Shown: positions 12,901 to 21,905 of the stretch, in pieces | How the letters are laid out: every line of letters begins with the position of its first letter | Numbering within the stretch: position 1 is the first letter of the stretch | Origin: Henricia sp. BOLD:AAB3569 | Taxonomy: Eukaryota; Echinodermata; Asteroidea; Spinulosida; Echinasteridae | NCBI GenBank assembly: GCA_037783545.1 | Contig: JBBELK010000827.1 | Coordinates: 124,001-188,000, forward strand | Direction: 5' to 3' | Length of the DNA stretch: 64,000 nucleotides | Notes under the pieces: model-generated | Told to the model about the DNA's origin: nothing | Databases searched by the model: none | The model's input: the letters and a program-made list of their open reading frames with translations, nothing else | Program-made: the position numbers and the translations under genes

Positions 12901-13171
12901 TTTAGATACTAATTCTGACCTTTTTTGGAGGGTAATTACCAAACCTGTAGACTACCTTTAATAACAACGTGTTTGTTGTGTTTTGCCCACAGGCATGAAT
13001 CCCATCACACTGTACTGTGGTCATGAGATCCTCATGGATCGTTTTCCTTTCAGTTGGACGCCAGTCGTTGGCACACACGCCGAACTGCTTGCTATGAGCC
13101 TTTTGTGTTCATCATTATGGGTTGGCATGTCCTACTACATGTATACTATTAACTTTTTTGTAAAGATTTGA
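3902..13171 (+). CDS. HGSNAT: Heparan-alpha-glucosaminide N-acetyltransferase-like gene, 3' eight exons
   Basis: Exons: 3902-4038, 5127-5251, 5728-5849, 6421-6637, 7673-7747, 9936-10006, 10988-11100 and 12993-13171. All junctions are GT-AG, the phases match, and the join gives about 345 codons ending in TGA. The translation follows vertebrate HGSNAT in order: FVFIMGTSMALSFSSM, then FRIPGVLQRFAISYLVVA, then FLPVPGCPVGYMGPGGP, then NCTGGVTGYIDR, then YDPEGILGSIPSIFITFLG, then EEGWIPINKNLWSLSFV, then GMNPITLYCGHEI. The family is a multi-pass lysosomal membrane enzyme that moves acetyl from cytosolic acetyl-CoA to the terminal glucosamine of heparan sulfate. Hydrophobic membrane segments are visible in exon 3 (LVIIPLIILYICLLFFLPV) and exon 7. 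Human HGSNAT is about 635-660 residues, so the N-terminal part with the active-site histidine region is outside the window. No frame breaks were seen, so it looks functional. Confidence 0.95.
4045..4152. repeat. Small inverted repeat in HGSNAT intron
   Basis: TCCTGTGTATAAGGCACAC and a reverse-complement partner (GTGTGCCTTATACAATGG) enclose about 60 bp, with a further CTGTGTATAAGG-like copy inside. It resembles a short inverted-repeat transposon relic. Confidence 0.4.
4722..5031. mobile_element. MITE with TAGGGCGACA inverted ends, copy 2 (inverted)
   Basis: Reverse-oriented copy of the element at 1633-1926, alignable along its length, with ends GGATGCCGTAATAGGGCGAC and its partner near 5005-5031. 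It lies in the intron before the HGSNAT exon at 5127. Confidence 0.75.
5446..5682. mobile_element. Tc1-type MITE with Sleeping-Beauty-like ends
   Basis: The ends are inverted repeats of about 26 bp (ACAGTTGTAGTCAGAAGTTT on the left, its complement with small changes on the right) flanked by TA dinucleotides, the Tc1/mariner target. The end sequence closely resembles the outer repeats of fish Tc1 transposons of the Sleeping Beauty type. The interior of about 185 bp has no transposase, so it is non-autonomous. It lies in an HGSNAT intron. Confidence 0.8.
6195..6207. repeat. Poly-C run
   Basis: Run of 13 cytosines in an HGSNAT intron. The length is likely to vary or be misassembled. Confidence 0.8.
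6960..7155. repeat. Inverted array of a GGGGCGAAGTGG motif
   Basis: Variants of TTTCGCCCCAAAACCACTTC occur on the left (6990-7035), and their reverse complements occur several times on the right (7045-7155). The pair forms a large hairpin. Likely a transposon relic of unknown class, inside an HGSNAT intron. Confidence 0.65.
7449..7594. mobile_element. Small foldback element
   Basis: About 40 bp on the left (GGCAGCAAACAAACCAGTCC and on) is the imperfect complement of the right end (near 7548-7594). The total length is about 146 bp and nothing is encoded. It lies just upstream of the HGSNAT exon at 7673. Confidence 0.6.
8387..8523. mobile_element. TTAA-flanked MITE
   Basis: A 137-bp element bounded by TTAA on both sides with inverted ends CTCTTTTCCTACG and CGTAGTGAAAGAG. 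TTAA target duplications are typical of piggyBac-type transposons. No coding capacity. Confidence 0.65.
8587..9291. mobile_element. Mutator-like foldback element with 9-bp target duplication
   Basis: Long terminal inverted repeats of about 140 bp (8587-8731 and 9151-9291) begin TAGTCTTGGCCCAAGACTAC. The element is flanked directly by GCTACACCA on both sides (8578-8586 and 9292-9300), a 9-bp target duplication. Long inverted repeats with a 9-bp duplication are the hallmark of Mutator-like elements. The interior of about 420 bp includes short repeats of CGCGCTGTATTTGGGT and encodes nothing recognisable. It lies in an HGSNAT intron. Confidence 0.8.
9828..9888. repeat. Dispersed repeat shared with 14370-14486
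   Basis: GGCAGCCCACGAAATCG followed by TTTCTTAGTAAGGATGACAG and a CAGTTAGGAG tail recurs, with few changes, at 14413-14486 and partly at 14370-14412. Only about 50 bp lie between it and the HGSNAT exon at 9936. Confidence 0.65.
10007..10987. other. HGSNAT intron, nothing recognised
   Basis: No exon, RNA gene or repeat family was recognised between the exons ending at 10006 and starting at 10988. Short open frames here lack homology and splice context. Confidence 0.5.
11221..11607. mobile_element. TTAA-flanked foldback MITE
   Basis: TTAA flanks both ends. The terminal inverted repeats extend more than 60 bp (AGGAGAAGGGTACCCAAGAA and on) and a second inverted pair (GCGCCGCTATTTTGTCCTAA against its complement) continues inward, so nearly the whole 387 bp folds back. 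This is consistent with a piggyBac-type non-autonomous element in an HGSNAT intron. Confidence 0.8.
11608..12992. other. HGSNAT last intron, mostly featureless
   Basis: Apart from the small tandem repeat at 12206-12270 no exon or known element was recognised. Confidence 0.5.
12206..12270. repeat. Short tandem repeat, about 20 bp x 3-4
   Basis: GTGATTATAGGGGACCT repeats in tandem with small changes (GGGGGC or GGGGAC variants). Confidence 0.85.
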
Positions 13172-13527
13172 AATAGTTACACAAATTACTCTTGTTTAAA
13201 TGAATTAGTCAAAGAAGAATTATTTTTCCTGCGGAATAGAATGAATGTTCAAAATCCTCGTTTCTATTTAACAAGAGATAATTATATGTTCACGACTACA
13301 TTCAGTCATAAATAATCAGCATATGATTTCCCAAATGTGTGTGAATTTAGCCTGTGGACATTTTATTTTAAACTTGAACTTGAAGGGACAATTGCAATCC
13401 TGCATTGCTTTTCATTTGCCATCAATCTATTTTGCTACTTTGCAACCGATTTTCCCACACAGCTTTGTACAACCATTCTCAGACAGTTCATTGATGGATA
13501 GATTATCGATGATAAAATGAGAACTGT

Positions 13528-13533
13528 AATAAA
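13528..13533 (+). terminator. Candidate polyadenylation signal for HGSNAT
   Basis: AATAAA lies 357 bp after the HGSNAT stop codon. It is the first canonical signal found downstream; use is inferred, not shown. Confidence 0.4.
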
Positions 13534-14274
13534 AACAGAAAGACATACCAGTAAATATACGTAACCCTCTCTGCAAAAAAGGCCCTTAAAGGAACGCACC
13601 AGCTTATTACTTTTTACATAAAGTAGTGATCTGGCATTATTTTTCCATGGTCGTTGTGAAAAAAAAAATCATCAAAATGTCACGTAATGTGTTTGTAAAT
13701 AAGGTGTCGTTGGATACAGATGGACACGTGTTTAACCTCGTTTTCTTGTTTTTTTTTTTCTGACTCATCACACCCTGCATGATCCTCTCTAGGTCAGCGC
13801 TGACTTGAGGAAGCAGCTCGAATGCAACTAATTGGTTCTTCAACGTACTCAATAGTTCTGTTTTTTCTTAGGACGTTACTGTTATCGCCGCAAAGACACA
13901 AAAATCTGAGAGATATCAACACCCAGAAATCCTTCTTATGAAGGTTTGTCTACAAATTTGAAAATAGTGTTCGTAGGACATTATTTTTCAACAAAAAGTG
14001 AAATCAACCGCGATTGACAAAAGCAACTTGCACTTTGCGCTGATTTCTGCGGCTGGAAATAAAACTAACCTACAAGGCCATGTGATTTATACGAACCCGA
14101 AATCGGAGTGTTCCGTAAAGTCGTGCAAACATTTATAGAAGAATTTGACAATACATATGTTTTAAACTTTGTTCGCAACTTTTATTCTAAAAATAACTTC
14201 TCCCATGTAATGAACATGTACACAATTTTAGAGGCCAACTCCAACTCGTTGCTGAGATATGACCTCCATAAAAT
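13534..14274. other. Intergenic, nothing recognised
   Basis: No convincing gene or repeat. A stretch near 13873-13942 begins after CTTAG and is open, but it has no recognisable homology. Confidence 0.4.
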
Positions 14275-14590
14275 GTCTACCCTAAGTATACCCAACCCAC
14301 TTTTTCCGATCATAGCCGTGCCATTTTAATTTCTTTGTTTGCATTTTTGGAGGCCTGTATTTCAAAGCTTCCTTAGTAAGGATGACGGTGCTAGCTTACA
14401 GTTAGGAGCTTCAGTCGGCAGCCCACAAGGTCGTTTCTTAGTAAGGATGACCGTGCTACAGGTAGCTTACAGTTATAGGAGCTTCAATCTCTACCCTAAT
14501 AAGTATCCAACCCACTTTTTTTCTGATTATATAGTCGTGTCATTTAAATTTATTTGTTTGCATTTTCGGAGGTCTGTATCTCAAAAAGCT
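14275..14590. repeat. Rearranged duplication X-Y-Y'-X'
   Basis: Block X (about 14275-14370, with CCAACCCACTTTTT and TTTGTTTGCATTTTTGGAGG) recurs as X' at 14488-14590. Block Y (14370-14412, TTAGTAAGGATGACGGTGCT) recurs as Y' at 14434-14486. Y-type sequence also occurs at 9840-9888, so Y belongs to a dispersed family. Confidence 0.7.
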
Positions 14591-15228
14591 TAGGACTTTT
14601 TACCAGAAAATTGATATTTACATCGAATGGCATCCAATCTGCATGATTCTACTGTCAAAAGTACTATACCATGTTTCTAGCTCTCCCACAAAACCGTCAC
14701 ATGGGTTTTCTTCTTTTCATGCTTCACTGCGCTAATTCGCATGAACAACAGTTTTACTCTAATAGTCCAATGGGCCGGAAGGGTGCACCTCTCCGCCTCC
14801 CCCTAGAATTGACGAACCAACATTTTTCTAGAAGGTTTGCGTCTGTACTTTATTTTAAGACATGAGATTAACTGGGACTCACTATAGTTACTTGATTTTG
14901 GATGTTACATGAACCCTCAAGCCCAAGACTTTTGACGGCCATTTTAGGGTTGGGGGAAATTCAAATCCATTGTTCCGTCAAAAATTGTCGCAGAGATACA
15001 AGTTACCCCTCAAAATGTAGGTCTTGGTGAGTTCTACACAGCGGTATATGAGTCAGGTCTTTTAATTTAGTACGTAGGTGAACAGAGGTCAAAATGTCAA
15101 TTTTAGAGGGAAGTTAATTCGCTAAATGTGGTAATCCTTGATCGCCATCAAACAAAACTGTACGTGTAAACTAATAAAGTTTTACTATAACATGATATTA
15201 TTCTGTCTCAATGTATTTTATTCGCCAT
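14591..15228. other. Intergenic, nothing recognised
   Basis: No gene, RNA or repeat family was recognised. Confidence 0.4.
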
Positions 15229-15766
15229 ATACAGTGTGTTAAAAAAAAGAAAGAAAAAGGAAACCGAGATTAATTTGTTAATTTCGTGGAGATGGCTAAA
15301 TATTTTGGAAATTGGCAACAACCATCTATTAGCTAATGATGTCCTCTTTCTTATGACACCACGAAATCCAATTTACGGTCACACATGACTGAGCACGGAG
15401 CAGTGTAATCAACCATGTCAGAACTGGTCTTGCACCAAAAAGATGTTTTCATAATGAACCGTGTCTGCCCAGTGCAGGGCTTTTGTTGGGCCTCCTACAT
15501 TATGCAATCCTCTGCTGTTATTTTATTGCACACTCCTTAAAAGTTGTAAAGGTTGTTCATTTTCTCAGACCAGCAAAATGCAGCTTACAACTGAGCAGCG
15601 TGTGTTTGTGGTAACAGAGTGGTTGTCGACTTGGCGGGAATGGCACGGTCAGGAAAACGCTGACCAAAGGCATCTTCTACTTGCTGGAGGCTTCCAAAAT
15701 ATTTAGCCATCTACACGAAATTAACAAATTAATCTCGGTTTCCTTTTTTTTAACACCCTGTATATA
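15229..15766. mobile_element. Mariner/Tc1-like deletion derivative
   Basis: Inverted ends of about 75 bp: left ACAGTGTGTTAAAAAAAAG and on through GAAACCGAGATTAATTTG to CTAAATATTTTGGAA, right its near-exact complement ending AACACCCTGTATA. TA at or near each end fits a Tc1/mariner-type target. Between the ends is about 390 bp holding the first 40 or so codons of a transposase (15578-15706), so this is an internally deleted copy that would need a transposase supplied elsewhere. Confidence 0.8.
15578..15706 (+). pseudogene. Transposase N-terminal fragment
   Basis: The ATG at 15578 opens MQLTTEQRVFVVTEWLSTW, which matches the first helix of the DNA-binding region in mariner-like transposases (TxEQRxFxVxEW pattern). 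The frame runs 42 codons to a stop inside the right terminal repeat. All catalytic DDE/D residues are missing, so the fragment cannot catalyse transposition. Confidence 0.65.
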
Positions 15767-16137
15767 CAGGTTAATTTGATTACATTGGCTTTCTGCCACA
15801 ACGTGGGAAATAGGCGGGTCAATATAGCACCAAAAATACCCCAACATATAAACAAAACTTACAGGCATGGAAGGAGTAGAGACAATGACTTCTCTAATAT
15901 AACTGCTGATGTCGGATGTAGCTAATTTTATTGTTCAGGGTATTTTATTGTTCAGTGTATAACCTGATACTGTGGCAAGACTGGCTGCACCACATGAGCC
16001 GCTAAGGCAGGGTGGGCCACTCTGCCAGAATTGCCTCCCTGACAACCTGCACTCGTAGGTTTTTTTTTTAGACATGGGATTCAGAAGGTCTGGTCAGGCC
16101 CATGCAGGATAAAAACCTAACAAACTTGTTCATCCCG
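15767..16137. other. Intergenic, nothing recognised
   Basis: Short segment between the mariner-like element and the GC-rich minisatellite; nothing recognised. Confidence 0.4.
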
Positions 16138-17100
16138 AAGCCATTCAAGCCAAGCTCAATCCCCTTCCAGCTATGCCCAAAACCCAAGCCTGAAGCCATC
16201 CCCAGCCCAGCCCGAAGTCATCCAGCCCCAGCCTAATGCCCTCTCAGCAAAACAAGTCCAAATACCCAGCTTAAAGCCCAAAAGCCCAGCACAAAGCCAC
16301 CGTGGCCCAGCCCAAAGCTACCCCGGCCCAGCCCAAAGCCCTCGAGCCTGGTCTGAAGGCCACCCTAGTCTAGCCTGAAGCTGTGGGATGACTTCGGGCT
16401 GGGCCAGGATGGCTTTGGGCTTAACTTAAATGGGATGGCTTCGGGCAGAGCTGAGAAGGCTTTGGACAAGGTTGGGATGGTTCCGGGATGCACTGGGAGG
16501 TCTCTAGGTTGGGTCAGCGTGCAGTGGTTTCGGGCTGGGCCCGGGGTGTCTTTAGGCTGGGCCGGAATGGCTTCGGGCTGGGATCGGGGTATCTTCGGGT
16601 TGGGCCGGGATGGCTTTGGGCTGGGCCGGGATGGCTTTGGGCTGGGCCGGGATGGCTTCGGGCTAGGCCGGGGTGGTATAGGACTAGGGTTTTGGGGTTT
16701 GGGAGGGCATTAGGCTTGGCTGAGATGGCTTCGGGCTTGGCTGGAATGGCTTCGGGCTGGGTTGGGATGGCTTATAGCTGGGCTGGGATGGCCGGCTTCG
16801 GGCTGGGGTTTTGGGGTTTGGGCGTAGCTGGGAGACCATTAGGCTTGGCTGGGATGGCTTCGGGCTGGGCCAGGATGGCTTTATACTGGGCCGGGATGGC
16901 TTCGGGCTGGGCTGGCATAGTTTCTAGCTAGACAGGGATGGCTTCGGGCTGGGTTGGGATGGCTTATAGCTTGGCTGGGATAGCTTCGGGCTGGGGGTTT
17001 GGGCGTAGCTGAGAGGGCATTGGGCTTTGCTGGGATGGCTTCGGGCTGAGCCAAGATGGCTTCAGGTTGGGCCGGGATGGCTTCAGACTGGGCCGGATTT
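16138..17100. repeat. GC-rich minisatellite that switches strand
   Basis: Imperfect units of about 21 bp. From about 16138 to 16385 the + strand reads as C-rich units (AGCCCAGCCCAAAGCCA). From about 16388 to 17100 it reads as the complementary G-rich units (GGGATGGCTTCGGGCTGGGC), about 30 copies. The array is thus one large inverted repeat with arms of unequal length. The long open frames across it come from the repeat and are not taken as genes. Confidence 0.85.
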
Positions 17101-17689
17101 ACAGGGCCAAAATATTGGAACAGCCTCCCGCCCTGTTTAAGTAGCTGTCGTTCAATAAACACGTTCAAATATAAACTGAAAATGCTCCTCATAGAAAGCC
17201 AACTGTAAAGTAATTATAAAGATTTATAAGACCTACATGTAATAGTAAAACCGCTTGATCTATAAATGTTTGTTTATATAGTGTGTTTATGTATAGTGTT
17301 GTATGGCACTCCCGTCACAAGCTTCGGCTTTAAGGAATGTGCCTCCATTATGATGGAAATAATTGTAACTATATAGAGCGTAGGGCTTTTTCGCATTTTG
17401 TTTTTACTTCAAAACTTCAAAAACACCTAACCAGAATACAACGATTAACCAAATTCTCTATCTTTGAACACTTTTAAATTATAAGCCAAAAACTGTTTGA
17501 CCAATGGTTATCGAGGTCAAAGGTCACCCTTTTCATTTTTTTCCAAGCTTGGCTGTACCTAATCAAAATAATATGAGTCCCGTGTTGTTTGTTATCACTT
17601 TAACATTATAAGCCAACGAAGATGACCACTAGGAAACGATGTCAAAGGTCAAGCAATGTGCGCGTCTGCATGTACTTTTATTTCATGAA

Positions 17690-18120
17690 CCTTTAATCTG
17701 TCACGTGATTATAGCGACCTTTGTTTATAATGATCGTACATGGGGAAGGAACCAAGGTCATAGCTCAAACAGTTGATTTTATTATTTATTTTTCATTTTA
17801 TATATTTTATTTCATTCACCTGTAACCGGACAGGCGATGACGTCATCATCCTCAACGACTTTTGCTAGTGATCGTATATGGGAAGGAATCAAGGTTGTAG
17901 CTCGTATTTTTTAATATTTTATTTATTTTATTTTATCACCTTTAATCTGACACGTGATGACGTCATTATGACATCATCAGTTAAATACCCTTGTTAATGA
18001 CCGTATATGGCGCAGGAATCACGATCATAGGTCAATCGGCTGATTTGTTATGAATGTTTGAATATGGAAAACATTAAATTGTATGCGTCTTTAATCTGAT
18101 ACCTGATGATGAACAGTTTT
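17690..18120. repeat. Degenerate tandem repeat, about 120-150 bp
   Basis: Units marked by TTTAATCTGACACGTGATGA and a later CGTATATGGGAAGGAATCAA recur with starts near 17692, 17820, 17941 and 18091. Several units hold TGACGTCA. Strongly diverged. Confidence 0.55.
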
Positions 18121-18440
18121 TGAGTTGTCAGTTTGCCTGGGTGGGGGAAGTACTACTATACAGATCTTCCACTTTCAGGTGTTTGATGAACTGTGAGATA
18201 CCAAGTCATAGTGCATGTACGCATCAAAAGTCATTCCTTTGACTTTTGATTACTTAATTAGCTCATCGAGGAGTATCATAACATGTAGGTTCAGGATTTA
18301 TACTAATAGAATCTTGACCCAAATTTCATATAAAACAAAGTAACATGTACATTTAATGGAAATAGTATATTCATCGATTGAGAAAAGATTTGTTTAGATT
18401 TGAAATCTCCCATCCAAGTACTAACCGGGTCCTCAACCCA

Positions 18441-18545
18441 CCAATCATTGAGCTCTGTTGAGCAGCCAGTTTCCTCAACAGTCCAACCAGTAAGCTCCGT
18501 TGAGCAAGCTGTCTGCTCAACAGACCAATCACCGACCGATGTTGA
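18441..18545. repeat. 42-bp tandem repeat, about 2.5 copies
   Basis: CCAATCATTGAGCTCTGTTG-type units of 42 bp. The period is a multiple of three, so the - strand frame across it stays open with a 14-residue repeat; no homology supports a protein. Confidence 0.6.
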
Positions 18546-18639
18546 GGATGACGTCACCTTCGTGACCTTACCACGATGAGCGTGGTCAGAGGTCGATCAA
18601 CAATTCATTCACTCGAAAACTACGATACCGTACCGTACA

Positions 18640-19370
18640 ATAGACCGTATTCCCGAACGCGTGAGGGCGCTCGAACAAGGTGATTTGGGGGAAAATAGGG
18701 AGGTTTCGCACCGTCACGGATACCGATACGGATACGGATACGTCATGACTCTATGCGCTTCTCGTGACGCGTAACCGTAGTACACATGTTTTCATACGCG
18801 TAAATAACGGGTATCGGCCTCCATACGCGTAGCATAAAAACAGATACCGGTTATGCAGATTTTCCCCCTTTTTATGTGAAGGATTAATAAGTTGTGTGCA
18901 TTTTGTTTCTTTGTGATGTATCTTCCATGAATACCGATCGAATTTAATGAGTCATGCCCACGAGAAAGTGAGTAAAATCATGGAGGAAACCAAGCCAAGC
19001 GCAGAGCAGATTTAGCAGATCGTATTCACACAGTGCGAAACCCAGTTCAGTGTGCACATCAACGTGAACGGTTACCGTTATCATATCCGTACTCGTAACC
19101 GTATCCGTCACCTTGCGAAACCTCCCTTATGTCCATAGACGACTGTAGAAAAGTGGGGGTACGTGCACATGGTGCATACGTACGTACGTGGGGAAAAGTC
19201 GCGTACGCGGAGCGCGCAGACCTGTGTCGCGCGCACAGATTTCCATTCAAAATAAACGTTTAGAAGGCGTGTGCGCGTAGCGCGTTTTGTGTTCGAACAT
19301 AACGCACGATGGGCGCGGACCAGGCGCGGACCACTTGACAGCGCCCTCCACGTTCAGGAATACGGCCTAT
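18640..19370. mobile_element. Outer foldback element
   Basis: The left end ATAGACCGTATTCCCGAACG (then AGGGCGCT) is matched by the reverse complement at 19338-19370. The interior contains a second inverted-repeat element (18698-19126), which suggests insertion of one element into another. Class not recognised. Confidence 0.55.
18698..19126. mobile_element. Inner foldback element nested in 18640-19370
   Basis: GGGAGGTTTCGCACCGTCAC and the following GGATACGGATACG tract are the imperfect complement of 19075-19126. Arms are about 50 bp; the interior is non-coding. Confidence 0.6.
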
Positions 19371-20396
19371 TTCCCACAATTAAAACTAAATAAGAGCACG
19401 ATTATAAAACGTTGAATTGACAGAGAAAGACATATGGATCCGTCAGCCAGCGCTATGTTCATGGTGTGAGCTGAAACCCCTGAGTGAGTAAGAAAACGGA
19501 AATTTTATGTACGATTTGGAACGGCATTTGTTGTATTGCATTATATGTGTGGGCTCCCTAGCCCAGGTTGGACGTCGTCTTCATTGCATTACGAGTGACG
19601 TCCAGGTCACGATGTCTCTAAACAGGGGGATTGAAACTTCCACATAATTTGTTGAGCTATTTTACCTTTTAGTGGACGTCGAATTGATGTCCGTATATCC
19701 TTGGCGTCTTCATTTACAGGAACGGAAGGTTTAAAAAACATGTACACCAAATTTGACGAAAATATGCTGGATTTTAAGCACGAACCAACGTTAAATTCCA
19801 GGAAAAGCTGCCGGTATCATCAACTTTGGATAAGCGCGTGACACGCAATTCCATTCACGCGCAAGGACTTGCGCGCGCGTAATGCGCGAGCGCGGTGAGA
19901 ACAAAAAACGCATTGCGCGTTTCGAGCCGGCTATATACCTTATGTGTTGGGACAATTTGTGCACACTCTTAGTGGTCATTTTAGCGTGACTTTTCACCAT
20001 TTTCCTCCGGATTATGCATTTTGGTGCTTTGTAGAGGATTTCAAAACCCAGCAATCCCAGAGATTAGGACACGTGGAACTTTGTTAGCACATTACCGGCT
20101 TCCAGCACAAGGTAGAAATATTGATTTTTTCTGTTACAAAAATTTTCACCCTGTTTTTGGAACTTCATATCCTGGACTCTGTATCCCCATGTAGTATGCG
20201 GTACAGAGTCCAACCTGGGCCAGGGCTCCCGTATACTACTGTGTACACGTACTATGGACGCCATACGGGACTGAAAATAAATCCTGACTGGCTGAAACGC
20301 AGTCAGTGAGGTTCACTAATATAGGTATTTTTTTCGTATACATTGAACAAAGATTTTAAGGAAATTACCTCCTGGAATCAACACATAATGTAATTT
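19371..20396. other. Intergenic, nothing recognised apart from CG-rich tracts
   Basis: GCGCGC-rich patches near 19840-19900. A 40-bp segment at 20280-20325 (CTGACTGGCTGAAACGCAGT) recurs in the centre of the palindrome near 21165-21205. No exon recognised. Confidence 0.4.
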
Positions 20397-20660
20397 TAAG
20401 ATATACTTCCCACTTGCACTTTTGTCGCAAATGTTGCTTTTCTGTAGAAAAAGTCACGTTTTCTTCTTCAAAAATTGCCTTCAGTTAGTGCACAAGATAA
20501 CCATTCACGCGCGCGCGCAGCGCCCTCTGTTGTCGCGCTTACGCACAGACAGCTCGCCGCGTCATTTTGTGCATTACTTTATGCAGTAATTTTATCATTT
20601 ATTTATCTCAGAAATGCAACATTTGCGACGGAAGTACGTGTCAGTGGGAAGTATATCTTA
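20397..20660. mobile_element. Foldback element, 264 bp
   Basis: Left TTAAGATATACTTCCCACTT with TTGTCGCAAATGTTGC is the complement of the right end GCAACATTTGCGACGG with AGTGGGAAGTATATCTTA. Arms are about 55 bp. Confidence 0.65.
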
Positions 20661-20743
20661 GAATTGAATAAGCTATCGATTCCAATATATAAATTTACCC
20701 AAATCCGTGTTCAATGTATATGAAAAAAATACCCTATAATATA

Positions 20744-21612
20744 CACATATGGACTGGCAATGAGGTCACTAGTGCACGTCTATGGGCCCCAAGGGACTGT
20801 GAGTGACCACAAGAGGGTTCCATTTGAAATAGGACCCTCTTGTGGTCACTAACGTACACAAGGGGCACATAGAGTGCACTGGAGACCAAATTATGCCAGT
20901 CCATATGTGTTTTATAACACGCCTCAGGCAAAAATACACACGTGGAATTCAATTTAATACATTAACAAGCAACCTCCAGAGGGCGCAGTAACCGGTAGTA
21001 GTTTTTGAGACTACCGGTCAGGAACACTAGCAGGGAATCACGCGCGCGTGAAGTCTCAACGCGCGCTCCCGAAAATTGATACACGCGTCTAGTTCATGCT
21101 GGCACAAATTTCATGCACTATAGCCTAAATTATAACATGCCTCTTTCTGATTCTCAATCCTGACTGGCTGAAACGCAGTCACATGAGGTTCACTAATCTA
21201 GGCTAGTGCATGAAATTTGCGCCAGCGTGAACTGGACGCACGTATCAAGTTTCGGGCGTGAGCGTTAAGACTTCACGCGCGCGCGTGCTTCCATGCTAGT
21301 GTTCCTGACCAGTCGCTAGTCTCAAAAACTAGTGACCGGTTACTGCGCCCTCTGGAGGTTGCTTGTTAATGTATTAAATTGAATTCCATCTGTACATGTG
21401 TGTATTTTTGCCCGAGGCGTGTTATAAAACACATATGGACTGGCAATGAGGTCTCTAGCTAGTGCACGTCTATGTGCCCCTCGTGACTGTGAGTGACCAC
21501 AAGAGGGTCCTATTTCCTTCGGCCTCGGGAAATAGGACCCTCTTGTGGTCATTCACAGTCCCTCGGGGCCCATAGACGTGCACTAGTGACCTCATTGCCA
21601 GTCCATATGTAT
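20744..21612. repeat. 870-bp palindrome whose ends are themselves palindromes
   Basis: Each terminus (about 20744-20911 and 21428-21612) is a hairpin bounded by CACATATGGACTGGCAATGA and its complement, with an inner GACCACAAGAGGG pair. Between them 20912-21150 and 21170-21427 are imperfect inverted copies of one another (GTGCATGAAATTTGCGCCAG, CTCCAGAGGGCGCAGTAACC and others). The centre carries CTGACTGGCTGAAACGCAGT, also seen at 20280. Probably a composite foldback transposon. AT-rich flanks do not give a clean target duplication. Confidence 0.75.
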
Positions 21613-21905
21613 ATAATAGTAAGTGTTGTGGATGGAAAAAAATGAAAACGTTAGATTTCATGGGTGGGGAATTTATTTGTCAATCATTCACCAATCAATT
21701 CATTTAATGTTTTTTTGAAATGTATGGGCCCTATAATATCATGGGGGGGGGGATGTGATTGATTTAGTGAAATGAAAATGAAAATGAAAATGAAATGAAG
21801 TATAGATCATGTTCAAACCACGTACATGTTTTACATTGTACATTGCATTTATAGACAAATTTTTCTTAATTCAATCAATTGATGGGGATGTGTTGTTATT
21901 AACAG
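21613..21905. repeat. Simple sequence tract
   Basis: Contains a run of G near 21743-21753 and an (AAAATG)n tract near 21766-21800. No gene seen. Confidence 0.6.

Noticed and set aside
16435-17192. Glycine- and tryptophan-rich open frames
   Set aside because: Translation of the GC-rich minisatellite; no start context, homology or splice signals.
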